A DNA stretch of 64,000 nucleotides from Burkholderia humptydooensis (GTDB taxonomy: Bacteria > Pseudomonadota > Gammaproteobacteria > Burkholderiales > Burkholderiaceae): positions 186,001-250,000 of the forward strand of contig NZ_CP013380.1 of NCBI RefSeq assembly GCF_001513745.1, in the 5' to 3' direction. Under the pieces are notes generated by a model. The model saw only the letters and a program-made list of their open reading frames with translations, was not told the DNA's origin and did no database searches. A program made the position numbers and the translations under genes. Positions 23,567-33,200 of this stretch are shown here, one piece after another. Position 1 is the stretch's first letter, and the number at the start of each line of letters is the position of its first letter.

Positions 23567-24211
23567 ATGAGCACTACCGATTCGAGAAGCGCAACGAGGT
23601 CCTCGTCAATTTCTCCGCGGCACGGTCGCGTCATCACGCCCGAATCGCGCGCCGTGTATCTCTACGAAGCAGGCAAGCTCGACTTCGGGCAGGTCAACGA
23701 GCTGGAAGGCGGCAAATTCTTTCCCGCGACACAAGGTGGGCTGAGAGATCCGGACGCGCCGGACGATGTCGCCAACGGCGTGCCGCCGCACGACGGCGAA
23801 ATCGCGAGCGGCGGGCGCACGGCGGATGCCCGTGCGCAACTCAACGAACCCGATTCCGTCGCACATTGGCAGAAGCATGCGGTGCGCTCGGGGCAGTCGC
23901 TGCAAATCACGTGGTCGTATTCGATGCCGCACAAGACGCGGCGCTGGACGTACTGGATCACCAAGCCGGGATGGGACACCCACGCGCGGCTCGCGCGCGC
24001 GCATTTCGAGCCCGATCCGCTGAAGGTCTATCTGAACACGTATCAGCCGTACTGGGGGCCGGACGCAGACCGGGAGCTGATTCCCAGAGGCGACACGATT
24101 CACGAATTCAATCTGCCCGCTCGCACCGGCTATCACGTGCTGCTCGCGACGTGGGACGTCGCCGATACCGCCAACGCGTTCTATCAGGTGATCGACCTGA
24201 ATTTCGCGTGA
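23567..24211 (+). CDS. AA10-family lytic polysaccharide monooxygenase / chitin-binding protein
   Basis: 214 residues; ATG 23567 with AAAGGAGG upstream leaves little doubt about the start. The copper-site elements are His19 (SPRHGRVITPESRAVY), which in AA10 enzymes is normally residue 1 after signal cleavage, His122 (YSMPHKTRRWTYWIT) and the axial-site segment NAFYQVIDLNF near the C-terminus. The 18 residues before His19 (MSTTDSRSATRSSSISPR) are Ser/Arg-rich with no hydrophobic core, so there is no ordinary signal peptide. It could use another export route, be processed by a protease, or act inside the cell. Confidence 0.85.
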   Translation: MSTTDSRSATRSSSISPRHGRVITPESRAVYLYEAGKLDFGQVNELEGGKFFPATQGGLRDPDAPDDVANGVPPHDGEIASGGRTADARAQLNEPDSVAHWQKHAVRSGQSLQITWSYSMPHKTRRWTYWITKPGWDTHARLARAHFEPDPLKVYLNTYQPYWGPDADRELIPRGDTIHEFNLPARTGYHVLLATWDVADTANAFYQVIDLNFA

Positions 24212-24402
24212 ATCGGCTTGCGGTTTTCGCGATCCGCCGCGGTTGGCGGCACGAATGAAGCATCGCGGCCATCGGATTCGAGACCGTTCGGTGGCCGTCC
24301 CGCGCCTCGATTGTCGCGGCGATTCGCATCGTGCGTGTTCGCCCGGGTTGCGCGGCCGTCAGCTCGGCTTCGAAGCATGCGACACGTTCGCCGGAGGTTC
24401 CG

Positions 24403-26067
24403 ATGTCCTATGTATACGTCGATGGTGCCGATCCTCGTTATTCGACGCTTCAAAAGGGCTTCAACCTGCGTTGGCCGCCAACGGCCAAGGCCGGCGCGGC
24501 GGCGATCTATGTCTGCCGCACGGCGGACGACGTGATCGAGGCGTCGCGCGACGCGCTCGCAAAAGCCTGCCGGATCACGGTGCGCAGCGGCGGGCACTGC
24601 TACGAAGGCTTCGTCGCGAACCGGCTGCCGGACGACGTCGGGCGGCCGCTCGCGATCGTCGATCTCGGCCTGATGTCGGGTTTCGATTTCGATCCGCGCG
24701 GGCAGATCGCGTCGCCGTTCGATGCCGCCGGCTCGGCGCGCTATCGGGTTCGCGTCGCAGCGGGCAGCCAGAACTGGGACGGCTATGTCGGCCTGTACAA
24801 GACCACGGGCAAGACGCTGCCCGGCGGTTCGTGCTACTCGGTCGGCGCGGGCGGTCATATCGTCGGCGGCGGGTACGGGCTGCTGTCGCGCATGCACGGG
24901 CTGACTGTCGACTGGCTGACGGGCGTCGACATCCTGACGCCCGCCTCCGGCGGCGGCGCGCTCGACGCGAAGCACGTGCATCTCGGCAGCGCCGACCCGA
25001 TGGACCGGGCGCTCTTCATCGCGTGCCGCGGCGGAGGCGGCGGCAATTTCGGCATCATCCTGAACTACTATTTCAACGCGCTGCCCGACGCGCCGCGCAC
25101 CGCGTATTGGCTGCCGCTCGCCTACGACTGGTCGGACTTCACGCAGGCGAGCTTCGGCCAATTCATCCGGGCCTACTGGGACTGGTTCAGCCGCAACGAC
25201 GCGAACTGGAACGCCGCGGATCCGGCGCTCGCGAACGGCGGGCTGTTCACGCTCCTGAAGCTGCAGCATCGCTCGACCGGGCCGATCGTGCTCGCGATCC
25301 AGTACACGGGCAAGGACGGCGTGGTCGGCGGTGCGGCGGATGCGCCGTTCATCGATTTCGTCGACACGATGAATGCGGCCGCGGGCCGGATGCCTGTCAT
25401 CTGGGATCGGTTCGTCGCGCCGAATCTGCCGGCGCTCGGGCATCCGCTCGCCGGGGCGCGCCTGGCGCACGCGACACGGAGCGCGCTGAAGATGGATTGG
25501 CTGTATCTGACGCAGACGATCAACGGTTCGGGCGCGAACCGGCGCGGCAAGTACAAGTCGGCGTACCAGATCGGCAATTTCGGCGACACCGAGATCGACG
25601 CGCTGTGGCGATATCTGAATACCGCGGACGATCCGCGTCTGAATCAGACGCTCGTGCAGATCGATTCGTACGGGGGCTGCGTGAACGCGAACGACGAAGG
25701 CGCGAATCCGACGTCGGTCTGTCAGCGGCAATCGCTGTTGAAGTCGCAGTATCAGACTTACTGGACGAATCCCGACGAAGACGCATTCCACGTCGAATGG
25801 CTGCACGACCTGTTCTCTGCGGTGCACGCGGATCAGGGCGGCAAGCCATATCGCGACGCGAGCGGCCGCTACGAAGGCTGCTACATCAACTACCCGGACA
25901 TCGACATGAAGTATCTCGAGCGCGATCCGGCGCAGATCGATCCGCGGTGGCTCGAGCTGTACTACGGCGACAAGGCCGCGCGGCTGATCGCGACGAAGCA
26001 GGCGGTGGATCCGGGGAATCTGTTCCGGCATGAGATGTCGATTCCGCTGACGCCGCCGCGCGGTTGA
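24403..26067 (+). CDS. Berberine-bridge-like FAD-dependent oxidoreductase
   Basis: 554 residues from ATG 24403, with GGAGG upstream. PCMH-type FAD-binding domain: VRSGGHCYEGF holds His65, the usual 8-alpha linkage residue, and GGSCYSVGAGGHIVGGGYG holds Cys144, the usual 6-S-cysteinyl residue, so bicovalent FAD is predicted. A substrate domain follows, then the C-terminal BBE motif (YINYPDIDMKYLERD, YYGDKAARLIATKQAVDPGN). Family members oxidise sugars or alkaloid-like substrates. No signal peptide. It lies 190 bp after the AA10 gene in the same direction, so a joint role in carbohydrate oxidation is conceivable. Confidence 0.85.
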   Translation: MSYVYVDGADPRYSTLQKGFNLRWPPTAKAGAAAIYVCRTADDVIEASRDALAKACRITVRSGGHCYEGFVANRLPDDVGRPLAIVDLGLMSGFDFDPRGQIASPFDAAGSARYRVRVAAGSQNWDGYVGLYKTTGKTLPGGSCYSVGAGGHIVGGGYGLLSRMHGLTVDWLTGVDILTPASGGGALDAKHVHLGSADPMDRALFIACRGGGGGNFGIILNYYFNALPDAPRTAYWLPLAYDWSDFTQASFGQFIRAYWDWFSRNDANWNAADPALANGGLFTLLKLQHRSTGPIVLAIQYTGKDGVVGGAADAPFIDFVDTMNAAAGRMPVIWDRFVAPNLPALGHPLAGARLAHATRSALKMDWLYLTQTINGSGANRRGKYKSAYQIGNFGDTEIDALWRYLNTADDPRLNQTLVQIDSYGGCVNANDEGANPTSVCQRQSLLKSQYQTYWTNPDEDAFHVEWLHDLFSAVHADQGGKPYRDASGRYEGCYINYPDIDMKYLERDPAQIDPRWLELYYGDKAARLIATKQAVDPGNLFRHEMSIPLTPPRG

Positions 26068-26241
26068 CCGCGCGATAACGGAGAGTTGGCCGGCGAACGC
26101 TTTCGGCCGCGCTCGCCGCCCGCCGCCCGCCGCCCGCCGGAGGCCGGTGCCGGCAAAGGCGTCGCATCGCATCAGACAAAAACGCTCGCGCACTTCGCGT
26201 AAACCCTAGAGCAAAAACCCTGGCACCGCGCCTTCCTCGGG

Positions 26242-26269
26242 TCAAGTCGCCCGTTCCCGCAGCCGTAAA
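26242..26269 (+). promoter_or_regulatory. Possible sigma-28 promoter of the chemoreceptor gene
   Basis: TCAA (26242-26245), a 16-bp spacer and GCCGTAAA (26262-26269). The -10 element is identical to that of the motA promoter; the spacer is one base longer than ideal. It lies 32 bp before the receptor ATG. Confidence 0.5.
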
Positions 26270-26301
26270 CCAATAGGTCCGCTCCACACCCACCGCTCCT
26301 C

Positions 26302-28107
26302 ATGCTCTCCTCGATCCGGTCCCGCATTCTCGTCGCGTGCCTTGCCATCGTCATCGGCTCGCTCGTCATCAACACGGCGCTCAACTATTTCGTCGCCAAT
26401 CGCTACAACCGCGAGTCCATCAGCCAGAACCTCAGCGCGGTGCTGACCGGCCACGAAACCGGCATCGCCGACTGGGTTGCGTCGAAGACGCAGATGATCG
26501 TGTCGGTCGAAGACGCCGCGATCTCGCCCGACCCGATCCCTTCGCTCAAGCAGATCGCCGCCGCCGGCGGATTCACGAACGTCTATGTCGGCTACGCGGA
26601 CAAGACCGCGAAATTCTCGGACCCGACCGGCATTCCGCCCGACTACGATCCGACCGGCCGCCCGTGGTACAAGCAGGCTGCGCAGGCGGGCAAGCCGGTC
26701 GTCACGCCGCCTTACGTCGACGTCGGCACGGGCAAGCTCGTCGTCGCGTTCGCCGCGCCGATCGTGCGCGACGGCGCGCTGAAGGGCGTCGTGTCCGGCG
26801 ACGTCGCGATGGACAGCGTGATCGCGAACGTCAAGGCGATCCATCCGACGCCCGGCAGCTTCGGGATGCTCGTCGACCGCGGCGGCCACATCGTCGCGCA
26901 TGCCGATCCGAAGCTCACTCTCAAGCCCGTCACCGATCTCGCGGACGACCTGAGCATCGACGCGCTCGCCGCGTCGTCGTCTGACGAGAACGCCGCGCCG
27001 ATCGACGCGCACGTCGCGGGCGCGGCGAAGCTGATGCGCGCGCGCGCCGTGCCGGGCACCGACTGGCTGACTGTCGTCGCGCTCGACAAATCCGATGCGA
27101 TGGCCGGCATGCATTCGCTGCTGCTCGTGTCGATCGGCACGCTCGTCGCGCTCGTCGCCGCCGCCGCGCTGATCGTCGGCGCGATCACGGGCGTCGCGTT
27201 CCGGGGGCTCGCGCGCATTCGCGACGCAATGGAATCGATCGGCTCGGGCACGGGAGATCTGACGCAGCGCCTGCCCGATGCCGGCCGCGACGAAGTGGCG
27301 CAGATCGCGCGCTCGTTCAACGCGTTCGTCGGCAAGCTGCAGGACGTGATGCGCGTGATCCGCGACGCGAGCGATTCGGTGCGGCATGCGGCGGGCGAGA
27401 TCGCGTCGGGCAATCACGATCTGTCGCGGCGCACGGAATCGGCGGCGGCGAGCCTGGAGCAGACGGCCGCGTCGATCGAGGAGATCACGTCGACGGTCAC
27501 GCAGTCGGCGGGCGCCGCGCGCCAGGCCAACGACATCGCGACGAATGCGGCGAGCGTCGCGTCGCGCGGCGGCACGGTCGTGTCCGACGTCGTGTCGACG
27601 ATGCACGAGATCGAGGGCGCGTCCGGCAAGATCAGCGACATCATCGGCGTGATCGACGGCATCGCGTTCCAGACCAACATCCTCGCGCTGAACGCGGCCG
27701 TCGAGGCGGCGCGCGCGGGCGAGGAGGGGCGCGGCTTCGCGGTCGTCGCGGGCGAGGTGCGCTCGCTCGCGCAGCGCAGCGCGCAGGCGGCGAAGGAGAT
27801 CAAGGCGCTGATCGACTCGAGCGTGTCGAGCGTCGCGACGGGCGCGACGCTCGTCCAGCAGGCGGGGCAGACGATGAACGACATCGTCGGCACGGTTTCG
27901 AACGTGACGACGATCATGCGCGAGATCTCGAGCGCCGCCGACGAGCAGACGCGCGGCATCCAGGAAGTGAATCGCGCGGTGGCGCAGTTCGACGAGATGG
28001 TTCAGCAGAACGCGGCGCTCGTCGAGCAGTCGGCCGCGGCCGCTTCGGCGCTGCAGACTCAGGCGGTCGAACTCGCCGAGGCGGTCGGGAAGTTCAAGGT
28101 TGCGTGA
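26302..28107 (+). CDS. Methyl-accepting chemotaxis protein with dCache sensor
   Basis: 601 residues. First membrane helix at about 8-30 ([20 protein letters not shown]). The periplasmic dCache_1-type sensor (about 35-270) has the typical [20 protein letters not shown] motif seen in amino-acid and organic-acid receptors. The second membrane helix is near 275-295, followed by HAMP and the cytoplasmic signalling domain with hairpin tip [20 protein letters not shown]. There is no WETF pentapeptide at the end. It stands outside the che operon and feeds signals into CheA/CheW. Ligand unknown. Confidence 0.9.
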   Translation: MLSSIRSRILVACLAIVIGSLVINTALNYFVANRYNRESISQNLSAVLTGHETGIADWVASKTQMIVSVEDAAISPDPIPSLKQIAAAGGFTNVYVGYADKTAKFSDPTGIPPDYDPTGRPWYKQAAQAGKPVVTPPYVDVGTGKLVVAFAAPIVRDGALKGVVSGDVAMDSVIANVKAIHPTPGSFGMLVDRGGHIVAHADPKLTLKPVTDLADDLSIDALAASSSDENAAPIDAHVAGAAKLMRARAVPGTDWLTVVALDKSDAMAGMHSLLLVSIGTLVALVAAAALIVGAITGVAFRGLARIRDAMESIGSGTGDLTQRLPDAGRDEVAQIARSFNAFVGKLQDVMRVIRDASDSVRHAAGEIASGNHDLSRRTESAAASLEQTAASIEEITSTVTQSAGAARQANDIATNAASVASRGGTVVSDVVSTMHEIEGASGKISDIIGVIDGIAFQTNILALNAAVEAARAGEEGRGFAVVAGEVRSLAQRSAQAAKEIKALIDSSVSSVATGATLVQQAGQTMNDIVGTVSNVTTIMREISSAADEQTRGIQEVNRAVAQFDEMVQQNAALVEQSAAAASALQTQAVELAEAVGKFKVA

Positions 28108-28231
28108 TCCGATTCCTCGGGGCGGCGCGCGACGCATTTTTTCAGCGGCGCCGACGCGTCGCCCGGCATCGTCAGGTTCGGCATGTCGCATGCGCCCGGA
28201 GACGAACGAGCCGCGGTGCAGCGCATCGGGT

Positions 28232-29047
28232 TCAGTCGCCGCCGCGCGCGAGCCAATCGATCAACGCCTGCGTGACGAATGCCGGATTCTCGAGATTCGA
28301 AATATGCCCGGCTTTCGGCACGAACACCTTTTCGCAGCCGATCAGCGCCGCGATTTCGTCGGCTTCCTCGGGCGGCCGCGCGACGTCGTTCGCGCCGCAC
28401 ATCACGAGCGTGCGCTCAGCCGGCAGCGCGCTGAGTTTCGCGCGCGCGTCTTCGCGGCCAAACGTGATCTTGCCGAGCGGAATCACCGAGTCGCGCAGCC
28501 TTTCGGCCGTGAACGCCTGCAGCGCGCGCCGGAAGCCCGCAGGCAGTTCGCTCGCGAGATCGATGCCGGGGCGGAAGAAGATCGGCACGATCGCGTCGAG
28601 CAGCGGCGCGGGAATCGCGCCTTGCGCGTCGATGGCCGCGAGCATCTGGAAATATTTGTTGCGCGTCGCGTCGGGCTCGACGCCGACGTAGGTGTCCATC
28701 AGCACGAGACGGTCGATCCGTTGCGGCGCGCGATGCGCGAGCGGCACCGCCCACATGCCGCCCACCGACAGCCCGACGATCGAGCAGGTGTCGATGCCGA
28801 GATGATCGAGGAGCGCGCACATCTGCATCGCAAGATCGTCGAGGTCGTTCGTGCCGTCGGGCAGCGGGCCGGATTGGCCATGTCCCCACAGGTCCGGCGC
28901 GATCACGCGATACGACTTCGAGAGCGCTTCGAGTTGCGGCTCCCACATCGACGAATCCCACAGGTAGCTGTGCCCGAACAGCACGGGCGCGCCGGAGCCC
29001 CTGATCTGATAGTGCAGGGGTTGGCCATCGATAGTGACGAAAGGCAT
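28232..29047 (-). CDS. Alpha/beta hydrolase
   Basis: 271 residues from ATG 29047 (MPFVTIDGQPLHYQIRGSG). The nucleophile elbow is GLSVGG (Ser about 94), the oxyanion region GHSYLWDSSMWEPQ, and the catalytic His lies in KAGHISNLENP. It resembles 3-oxoadipate enol-lactonase and related small esterases, but no neighbouring pathway genes support a specific substrate. The frame is open far upstream, but the sequence before 29047 is not protein-like. Confidence 0.8.
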   Translation of the reverse strand: MPFVTIDGQPLHYQIRGSGAPVLFGHSYLWDSSMWEPQLEALSKSYRVIAPDLWGHGQSGPLPDGTNDLDDLAMQMCALLDHLGIDTCSIVGLSVGGMWAVPLAHRAPQRIDRLVLMDTYVGVEPDATRNKYFQMLAAIDAQGAIPAPLLDAIVPIFFRPGIDLASELPAGFRRALQAFTAERLRDSVIPLGKITFGREDARAKLSALPAERTLVMCGANDVARPPEEADEIAALIGCEKVFVPKAGHISNLENPAFVTQALIDWLARGGD

Positions 29048-29385
29048 GTCGATAAGGTCGCTTGGCAATGAATCGGTTAAGGGAATTCGGTGAACGCGCG
29101 CAATCGATGCGCGTGCCGAAGCAATCGGCGGCAATCGTGTGGATTGCCGCTTTCGAGTGCGGGATGGGGAAATTGTCGCACCACCCCATCTCGGCCGTTT
29201 GTCGAAATCGAGCGCACAGGCGGCCGTCGCCGTTGCCCAGGGGGCGGCGCTCGTCGAATGGCGAATTCGTGCGGTCTGCGCGTGCCAAGTGGGTCTGCAC
29301 GGTCGACATCGCGAAATGTACGGATCGAATCGCATCGACGAAATGCGCGACAGGCGCGTGCTGTTGCGGTCGCTCGACATTCGGC
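29048..29385. other. Intergenic region left of the ISL3 element
   Basis: About 340 bp without a gene I can support. Together with 30699-31098 it formed one intergenic region before the IS inserted at ACTTTTTT. Confidence 0.5.
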
Positions 29386-29393
29386 ACTTTTTT

Positions 29394-30698
29394 GGTTCAT
29401 CGCGGATTACCGGGGAACGCGGCGCGGATCTTGAGAAAGAAGTATTCCTCGTCGCGGTACCCGTAAGCCCGACGCTTGATGACCTTGATGGTGTTGTTGA
29501 TGCCTTCGACGATGCTGGTATTAAGCGGATGTCGGCAGCGGGCCACGATTCCGTGCCAGTAACCCTGCAGGCGCTGCGCAAACAGTTGCAGCGCGGCAAT
29601 TCCGCTTTGCCGGGCTTGCTCGATCCATTGTTCCCAGGCCTTTTCCGCCCAGGCAGGCTTGCGGTAGAACCAGAGCCGCTTGAGTTCGTCACGTAGCACG
29701 TAGACGCACAACAATGGCTGATTGGCGGCCAGCAGTTCCTTCAGATGCACGGACTGCTCGGGCTTCAGGTTGTGGCGGTTGCGCAGCAGCAACCAGCGGC
29801 TGGACTTCAGGACCTTCCGGGCCGGCCGGTCATGGCGCAACTGATTAGCCTGATCGACCCGCACCCGATCAATCACCTCACGCCCGTACTTGGCCACGAC
29901 GTGGAACAGGTCGTAGACGACCTCAGCCTGCGGACACTGCGCTTTGATCTCCAACTCGTAGGCCGTGGTCATGTCGATGGCCACTGCTTCGATGCGCTCG
30001 GCAACACCCGGTGGAAGCTGTTCGAAGAAGGCTCTGGCCGTCTCGCGCGAGCGTCCCGCTCCAATCCAGAGCACTTGCCGACCAATCGGATCGACCACCA
30101 CCGTGGCGTAGCGATGACCTTTATGGAGCGCGAACTCGTCCATCGCCAGATAGCGGATCGTCGACCAGTCAGGATCAGCCACACGCGCTCGCAAGCGCAT
30201 CTTGTCGATCGATTTGACCGTGTGCCAGCCCAAATCGTAGAAGGCGGCGACCGCCTGCACGCTGGCCGCCTGCAGCAGTTTCTCGCAGGCCTTGGCAAAT
30301 CGCTCCGTCACTCGCTGGTAACGGCCCAGCCACGCCAGTTTCTCCAGTCGCGGACCGCCGCAGCGTTCGCACCAGACTCGGCGGCGGGGGACGTGCAGTA
30401 CCACCCGGTACTCGAACAGTGGCAGATCGCGCACCCGGCGAACCGTCGTCTCATGAATCTGCTGGCAGCGTGCACCGCACTGTTCGCAGTACATGACCTT
30501 GCTGACCGGCTTCAAATACAGCGACAGCGTACGGCCTTCTCCTTCCGGCCATTCCACCCCCTCTAACCGATAGCCGGTCCAGCAACCCAGTGCTTGAAGT
30601 GCCTTGCGATCGAGCAATTCTGCCTCCTGACCTCCTTAAAGTCAGGCGTCAGGTTACGCAATCGCCATCAAACCCTCCACGGTTTCCTGCGATGAACC
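29394..30698 (-). mobile_element. ISL3-family insertion sequence
   Basis: 1305 bp. Inverted ends GGTTCATCGCGGATTACCGG (29394) and, inverted, GGTTCATCGCAGGAAACCGT (30698) share most positions. A perfect 8-bp target duplication ACTTTTTT flanks it (29386-29393 and 30699-30706), the size usual for ISL3. The intact transposase and perfect duplication suggest recent insertion. Confidence 0.92.
29397..30617 (-). CDS. ISL3-family transposase
   Basis: 406 residues. The N-terminal zinc-binding region has paired Cys (YCEQCGARCQQ and WCERCGGPRLEK), then a helix-turn-helix and the DDE core: LAMDEFALHKGHRYATVVVD (first Asp), AIDMTTAYELEIKAQCPQAE with YDLFHVVAKY (second Asp) and SIVEGINNTIKVIKRRAYGY (Glu). 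It is full length, and its last codons lie inside the left inverted repeat. Confidence 0.92.
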   Translation of the reverse strand: MLDRKALQALGCWTGYRLEGVEWPEGEGRTLSLYLKPVSKVMYCEQCGARCQQIHETTVRRVRDLPLFEYRVVLHVPRRRVWCERCGGPRLEKLAWLGRYQRVTERFAKACEKLLQAASVQAVAAFYDLGWHTVKSIDKMRLRARVADPDWSTIRYLAMDEFALHKGHRYATVVVDPIGRQVLWIGAGRSRETARAFFEQLPPGVAERIEAVAIDMTTAYELEIKAQCPQAEVVYDLFHVVAKYGREVIDRVRVDQANQLRHDRPARKVLKSSRWLLLRNRHNLKPEQSVHLKELLAANQPLLCVYVLRDELKRLWFYRKPAWAEKAWEQWIEQARQSGIAALQLFAQRLQGYWHGIVARCRHPLNTSIVEGINNTIKVIKRRAYGYRDEEYFFLKIRAAFPGNPR

Positions 30699-31098
30699 AC
30701 TTTTTTGTTGTCGCGCGTGCATGGTTGCCGTTATCGTTGCGCACTACGACAATAATCGCGTGTTGTGAGAGCTTAGTGGCAGCACATAAGAAAAGTTTGC
30801 GCCTGGCTTCGTTCAGGCATCGGGGGGCGGCGAAAGGTTGCGGCCGCATCGAATCCTCGCGTCGCGCGTGCGGGCTCGGCGCCGTCAGGCCGCACGCGAC
30901 GCCGCGTCGCGCGCCCGCACGGACGCGCCGGCGCGCGGCCGCAACCGCCGGCCGCCGCGCGCGAATCCGCTCCATTCGCGTCATTCGCGCTTCCCATTCG
31001 ATTCCTCATCTGACGTACGGCGTCGCATCGCGTGTTGCTTGCGCGATGCGACGCCGTCGACACGGCATGTTTAGCGATCTCCAAGGAGGGACCATCGT
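30699..31098. other. Intergenic region upstream of the CsgG-like operon
   Basis: 400 bp with no supportable gene. It should contain the promoter of the lipoprotein operon. The AGGAGGG ribosome-binding site at about 31084-31090 supports the TTG start at 31099. Confidence 0.5.
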
Positions 31099-31776
31099 TT
31101 GAAAACTTCGAAGACAGTTCTGGCGTGCCTCGCGGCATCGGCCATCGTCGCATTGAGCGGTTGCGCGACCGAGGCGTCGCGCACGCTGCCCGTGCCCGCG
31201 TCGGCGAGCGCGCAGAAGCCGTTCGCGGGCAAGCCGGTCGGCATCGCGGTCGGCAAGTTCGACAACCGTTCGAGCTACATGCGCGGCATCTTCACCGACG
31301 GCGTCGACCGCCTGGGCGGCCAGGCGAAGACGATCCTCGTCACGCAGCTCCAGCAGAGCCGCCGCTTCAACGTGCTCGATCGCGAGAACCTCGACGAGAT
31401 CAAGCAGGAAGCCGCGTTCATGAAGAAGGCGCAGGCGGTGAAGGGCGCGAACTATGTCGTGACGGGCGACGTCACCGAGTTCGGACGCAAGGAAGTCGGC
31501 GATCAGCAACTGTTCGGCATTCTCGGCCGCGGCAAGAGCCAGATCGCATACGCGAAGGTGAACCTGAACATCGTCGACACGACGACGTCGGAAGTCGTGC
31601 TGTCGAGCCAGGGCGCGGGCGAATACAGCCTGTCGAACCGCGAGATCATCGGCTTCGGCGGCACGGCCGGCTATGACTCGACGCTCAACGGCAAGGTGCT
31701 CGACCTCGCGATCCAGGACGCGGTCAATCACCTCGTCGAGCAGGTCGACGCGGGCGCGCTCGCGTCAGGCAAGTAA
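31099..31776 (+). CDS. CsgG/HfaB-family lipoprotein
   Basis: 225 residues from TTG 31099, with AGGAGGG upstream. The lipobox ALSGC puts the lipidated Cys near residue 22. The CsgG-like domain runs through GIAVGKFDNRSSYMRGIFTD, TILVTQLQQSRRFNVLDREN, VKGANYVVTGDVTEFGRKEV and VNLNIVDTTTSEVVLSSQG. CsgG in curli systems forms an outer-membrane export pore, but curli genes are absent. Here the partners are DUF4810 and DUF799 lipoproteins, a conserved trio of unknown envelope function. Confidence 0.85.
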   Translation: MKTSKTVLACLAASAIVALSGCATEASRTLPVPASASAQKPFAGKPVGIAVGKFDNRSSYMRGIFTDGVDRLGGQAKTILVTQLQQSRRFNVLDRENLDEIKQEAAFMKKAQAVKGANYVVTGDVTEFGRKEVGDQQLFGILGRGKSQIAYAKVNLNIVDTTTSEVVLSSQGAGEYSLSNREIIGFGGTAGYDSTLNGKVLDLAIQDAVNHLVEQVDAGALASGK

Positions 31777-31836
31777 GCGCGCCCGCACGGCGCGGACGAA
31801 TTCGTTCATCCATCGTTTCCATCGACAACGACAACA

Positions 31837-32250
31837 ATGAAGAAGACCTTCAAGACGGGAGTCTGGCTGCCGGCCGCGGGCGTGCTGCTCGCGGGCTGCG
31901 CGGCGAATCAGCCGAAGCCGCTCTATCAATGGGACGGCTATCAGCCGCAAGTCTACGAATACTTCAAGGGGCAAAAGAGCCCCGAAGACCAGATCGACGC
32001 GCTCGAGAAGGCGCTGCAGCAGATTCGCGCGAAGGGCAACCGTCCGCCGCCCGGCTTCGAGGCGCATCTCGGCATGCTGTACGCGAGCGTCGGCAAGGAG
32101 CAGCAGGCCGAGCAGGCGTTCCAGGCCGAGAAGGCGTCGTTTCCCGAATCGTCGCCGTTCATGGATTTCCTGTTGAAGAAGAAAGCCGCGGCGCCGCAAT
32201 CGAAGCCGCAAGCGCCGGCGCAAACGCAAGTACAAGCACAACAACAATAA
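31837..32250 (+). CDS. DUF4810 lipoprotein
   Basis: 137 residues. Signal peptide with lipobox LLAGC, then PLYQWDGYQPQVYEYFKGQK and a TPR-like helical region (LGMLYASVGKEQQAEQAFQA), ending in a Gln/Pro/Ala-rich tail. The pattern is DUF4810. It lies between the CsgG-like and DUF799 genes (60-bp and 8-bp gaps), so the three are an operon and probably one complex. Confidence 0.85.
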   Translation: MKKTFKTGVWLPAAGVLLAGCAANQPKPLYQWDGYQPQVYEYFKGQKSPEDQIDALEKALQQIRAKGNRPPPGFEAHLGMLYASVGKEQQAEQAFQAEKASFPESSPFMDFLLKKKAAAPQSKPQAPAQTQVQAQQQ

Positions 32251-32258
32251 GGGCTGCC

Positions 32259-32933
32259 ATGTTCAAGTTCATTTCCGCAAGACTCCTGTCGGCCGCGTCC
32301 GTGCTGGCGCTGCTCGCCGCGTGCGCGGCGCCCGCGAAGCACGTCGACTACACGGCGTTCAAGAAGAGCCAGCCGCGCGCGATCCTGCTGCTGCCGCCGC
32401 AGAACGACACGTCGGACGTGAAGGCGACGTACGGCTTGCTGTCGCAGATGACGCGGCCCGTCGCCGAAGCGGGCTACTACGTCGTGCCCGTCGCCGTGAT
32501 GGAAGAGACGTTCAAGCAGAACGGCCTGACGAACGCCGCCGACATCCAGACCGTTTCGCCCGCGAAGCTGCGCGACATCTTCGGCGCGGACGCGGCGCTG
32601 TACACGACGGTCACGCAGTACGGCTCCGTCTACACGGTGCTCGACAGCACGACGGTCGTGTCGGCGTCCGCGAAGCTCGTCGATCTGCGCACGGGCGACC
32701 TGCTGTGGCAGGGCAGCGGGCGCGCGACCGGCAAGGAACTCGGCTCCAACGTGGATTTCAGCGGCTTCGGGTTGATCGCGACGCTCGCGCAGGCGGCCGT
32801 CAAGCAGATCGCGCACACGCTGAGCGACGACGCGGTCGACGTGGCGGGGCTCACGAGCGGCCGGATGCTGTCCGCCGGCCAGCCGAACGGCCTGCTGTAC
32901 GGCCCGCATTCGCCGAAGTACGGAACCGATTGA
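32259..32933 (+). CDS. DUF799 (GNA1162-like) lipoprotein
   Basis: 224 residues from ATG 32259. Lipobox LLAAC, then the DUF799 core: QPRAILLLPPQNDTSDVKAT, GYYVVPVAVMEETFKQNGLT, KLRDIFGADAALYTTVTQYG and SAKLVDLRTGDLLWQGSGRA. The Neisseria homologue GNA1162 is a surface lipoprotein. Last gene of the operon; a strong terminator follows 25 bp later. Confidence 0.85.
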   Translation: MFKFISARLLSAASVLALLAACAAPAKHVDYTAFKKSQPRAILLLPPQNDTSDVKATYGLLSQMTRPVAEAGYYVVPVAVMEETFKQNGLTNAADIQTVSPAKLRDIFGADAALYTTVTQYGSVYTVLDSTTVVSASAKLVDLRTGDLLWQGSGRATGKELGSNVDFSGFGLIATLAQAAVKQIAHTLSDDAVDVAGLTSGRMLSAGQPNGLLYGPHSPKYGTD

Positions 32934-32957
32934 GCGAAGGTTTCGAGCGATCGACTC

Positions 32958-32984
32958 AAAACGGCCCGGCCCGGGCCGTTTTTC
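32958..32984 (+). terminator. Rho-independent terminator of the lipoprotein operon
   Basis: The near-perfect palindrome AAACGGCCCGG/CCCGGGCCGTTT is followed by T residues at 32979-32984. Confidence 0.85.
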
Positions 32985-33200
32985 TTTGGAGCGACGGCGC
33001 CGGCTCGGTCCGCGCTTGCCGCAACATCGCGCATCGATGTTTCGTTTTTCTGTTCATGCATCGATCAAGCAAGGTTTCATGCAAGCGGCACGCTATAGTC
33101 GCGATTGTGGCGTTTTCGTGACAATGCGCGGCCAGGCCGATTCGGCCAATCGACGGACATTGATGGACCGCACGACCAACCAGAAGATCGAGGAGCAGAA

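Noticed and set aside
24184..26193. 669-codon minus-strand frame opposite the flavoprotein gene
   Set aside because: Composition is that of an antisense GC-rich frame; the plus-strand gene has clear FAD motifs.
28232..29692. Longer form of the alpha/beta hydrolase starting at 29692
   Set aside because: The extra N-terminus is low-complexity, runs across the ISL3 end and into the transposase. The domain starts at 29047.
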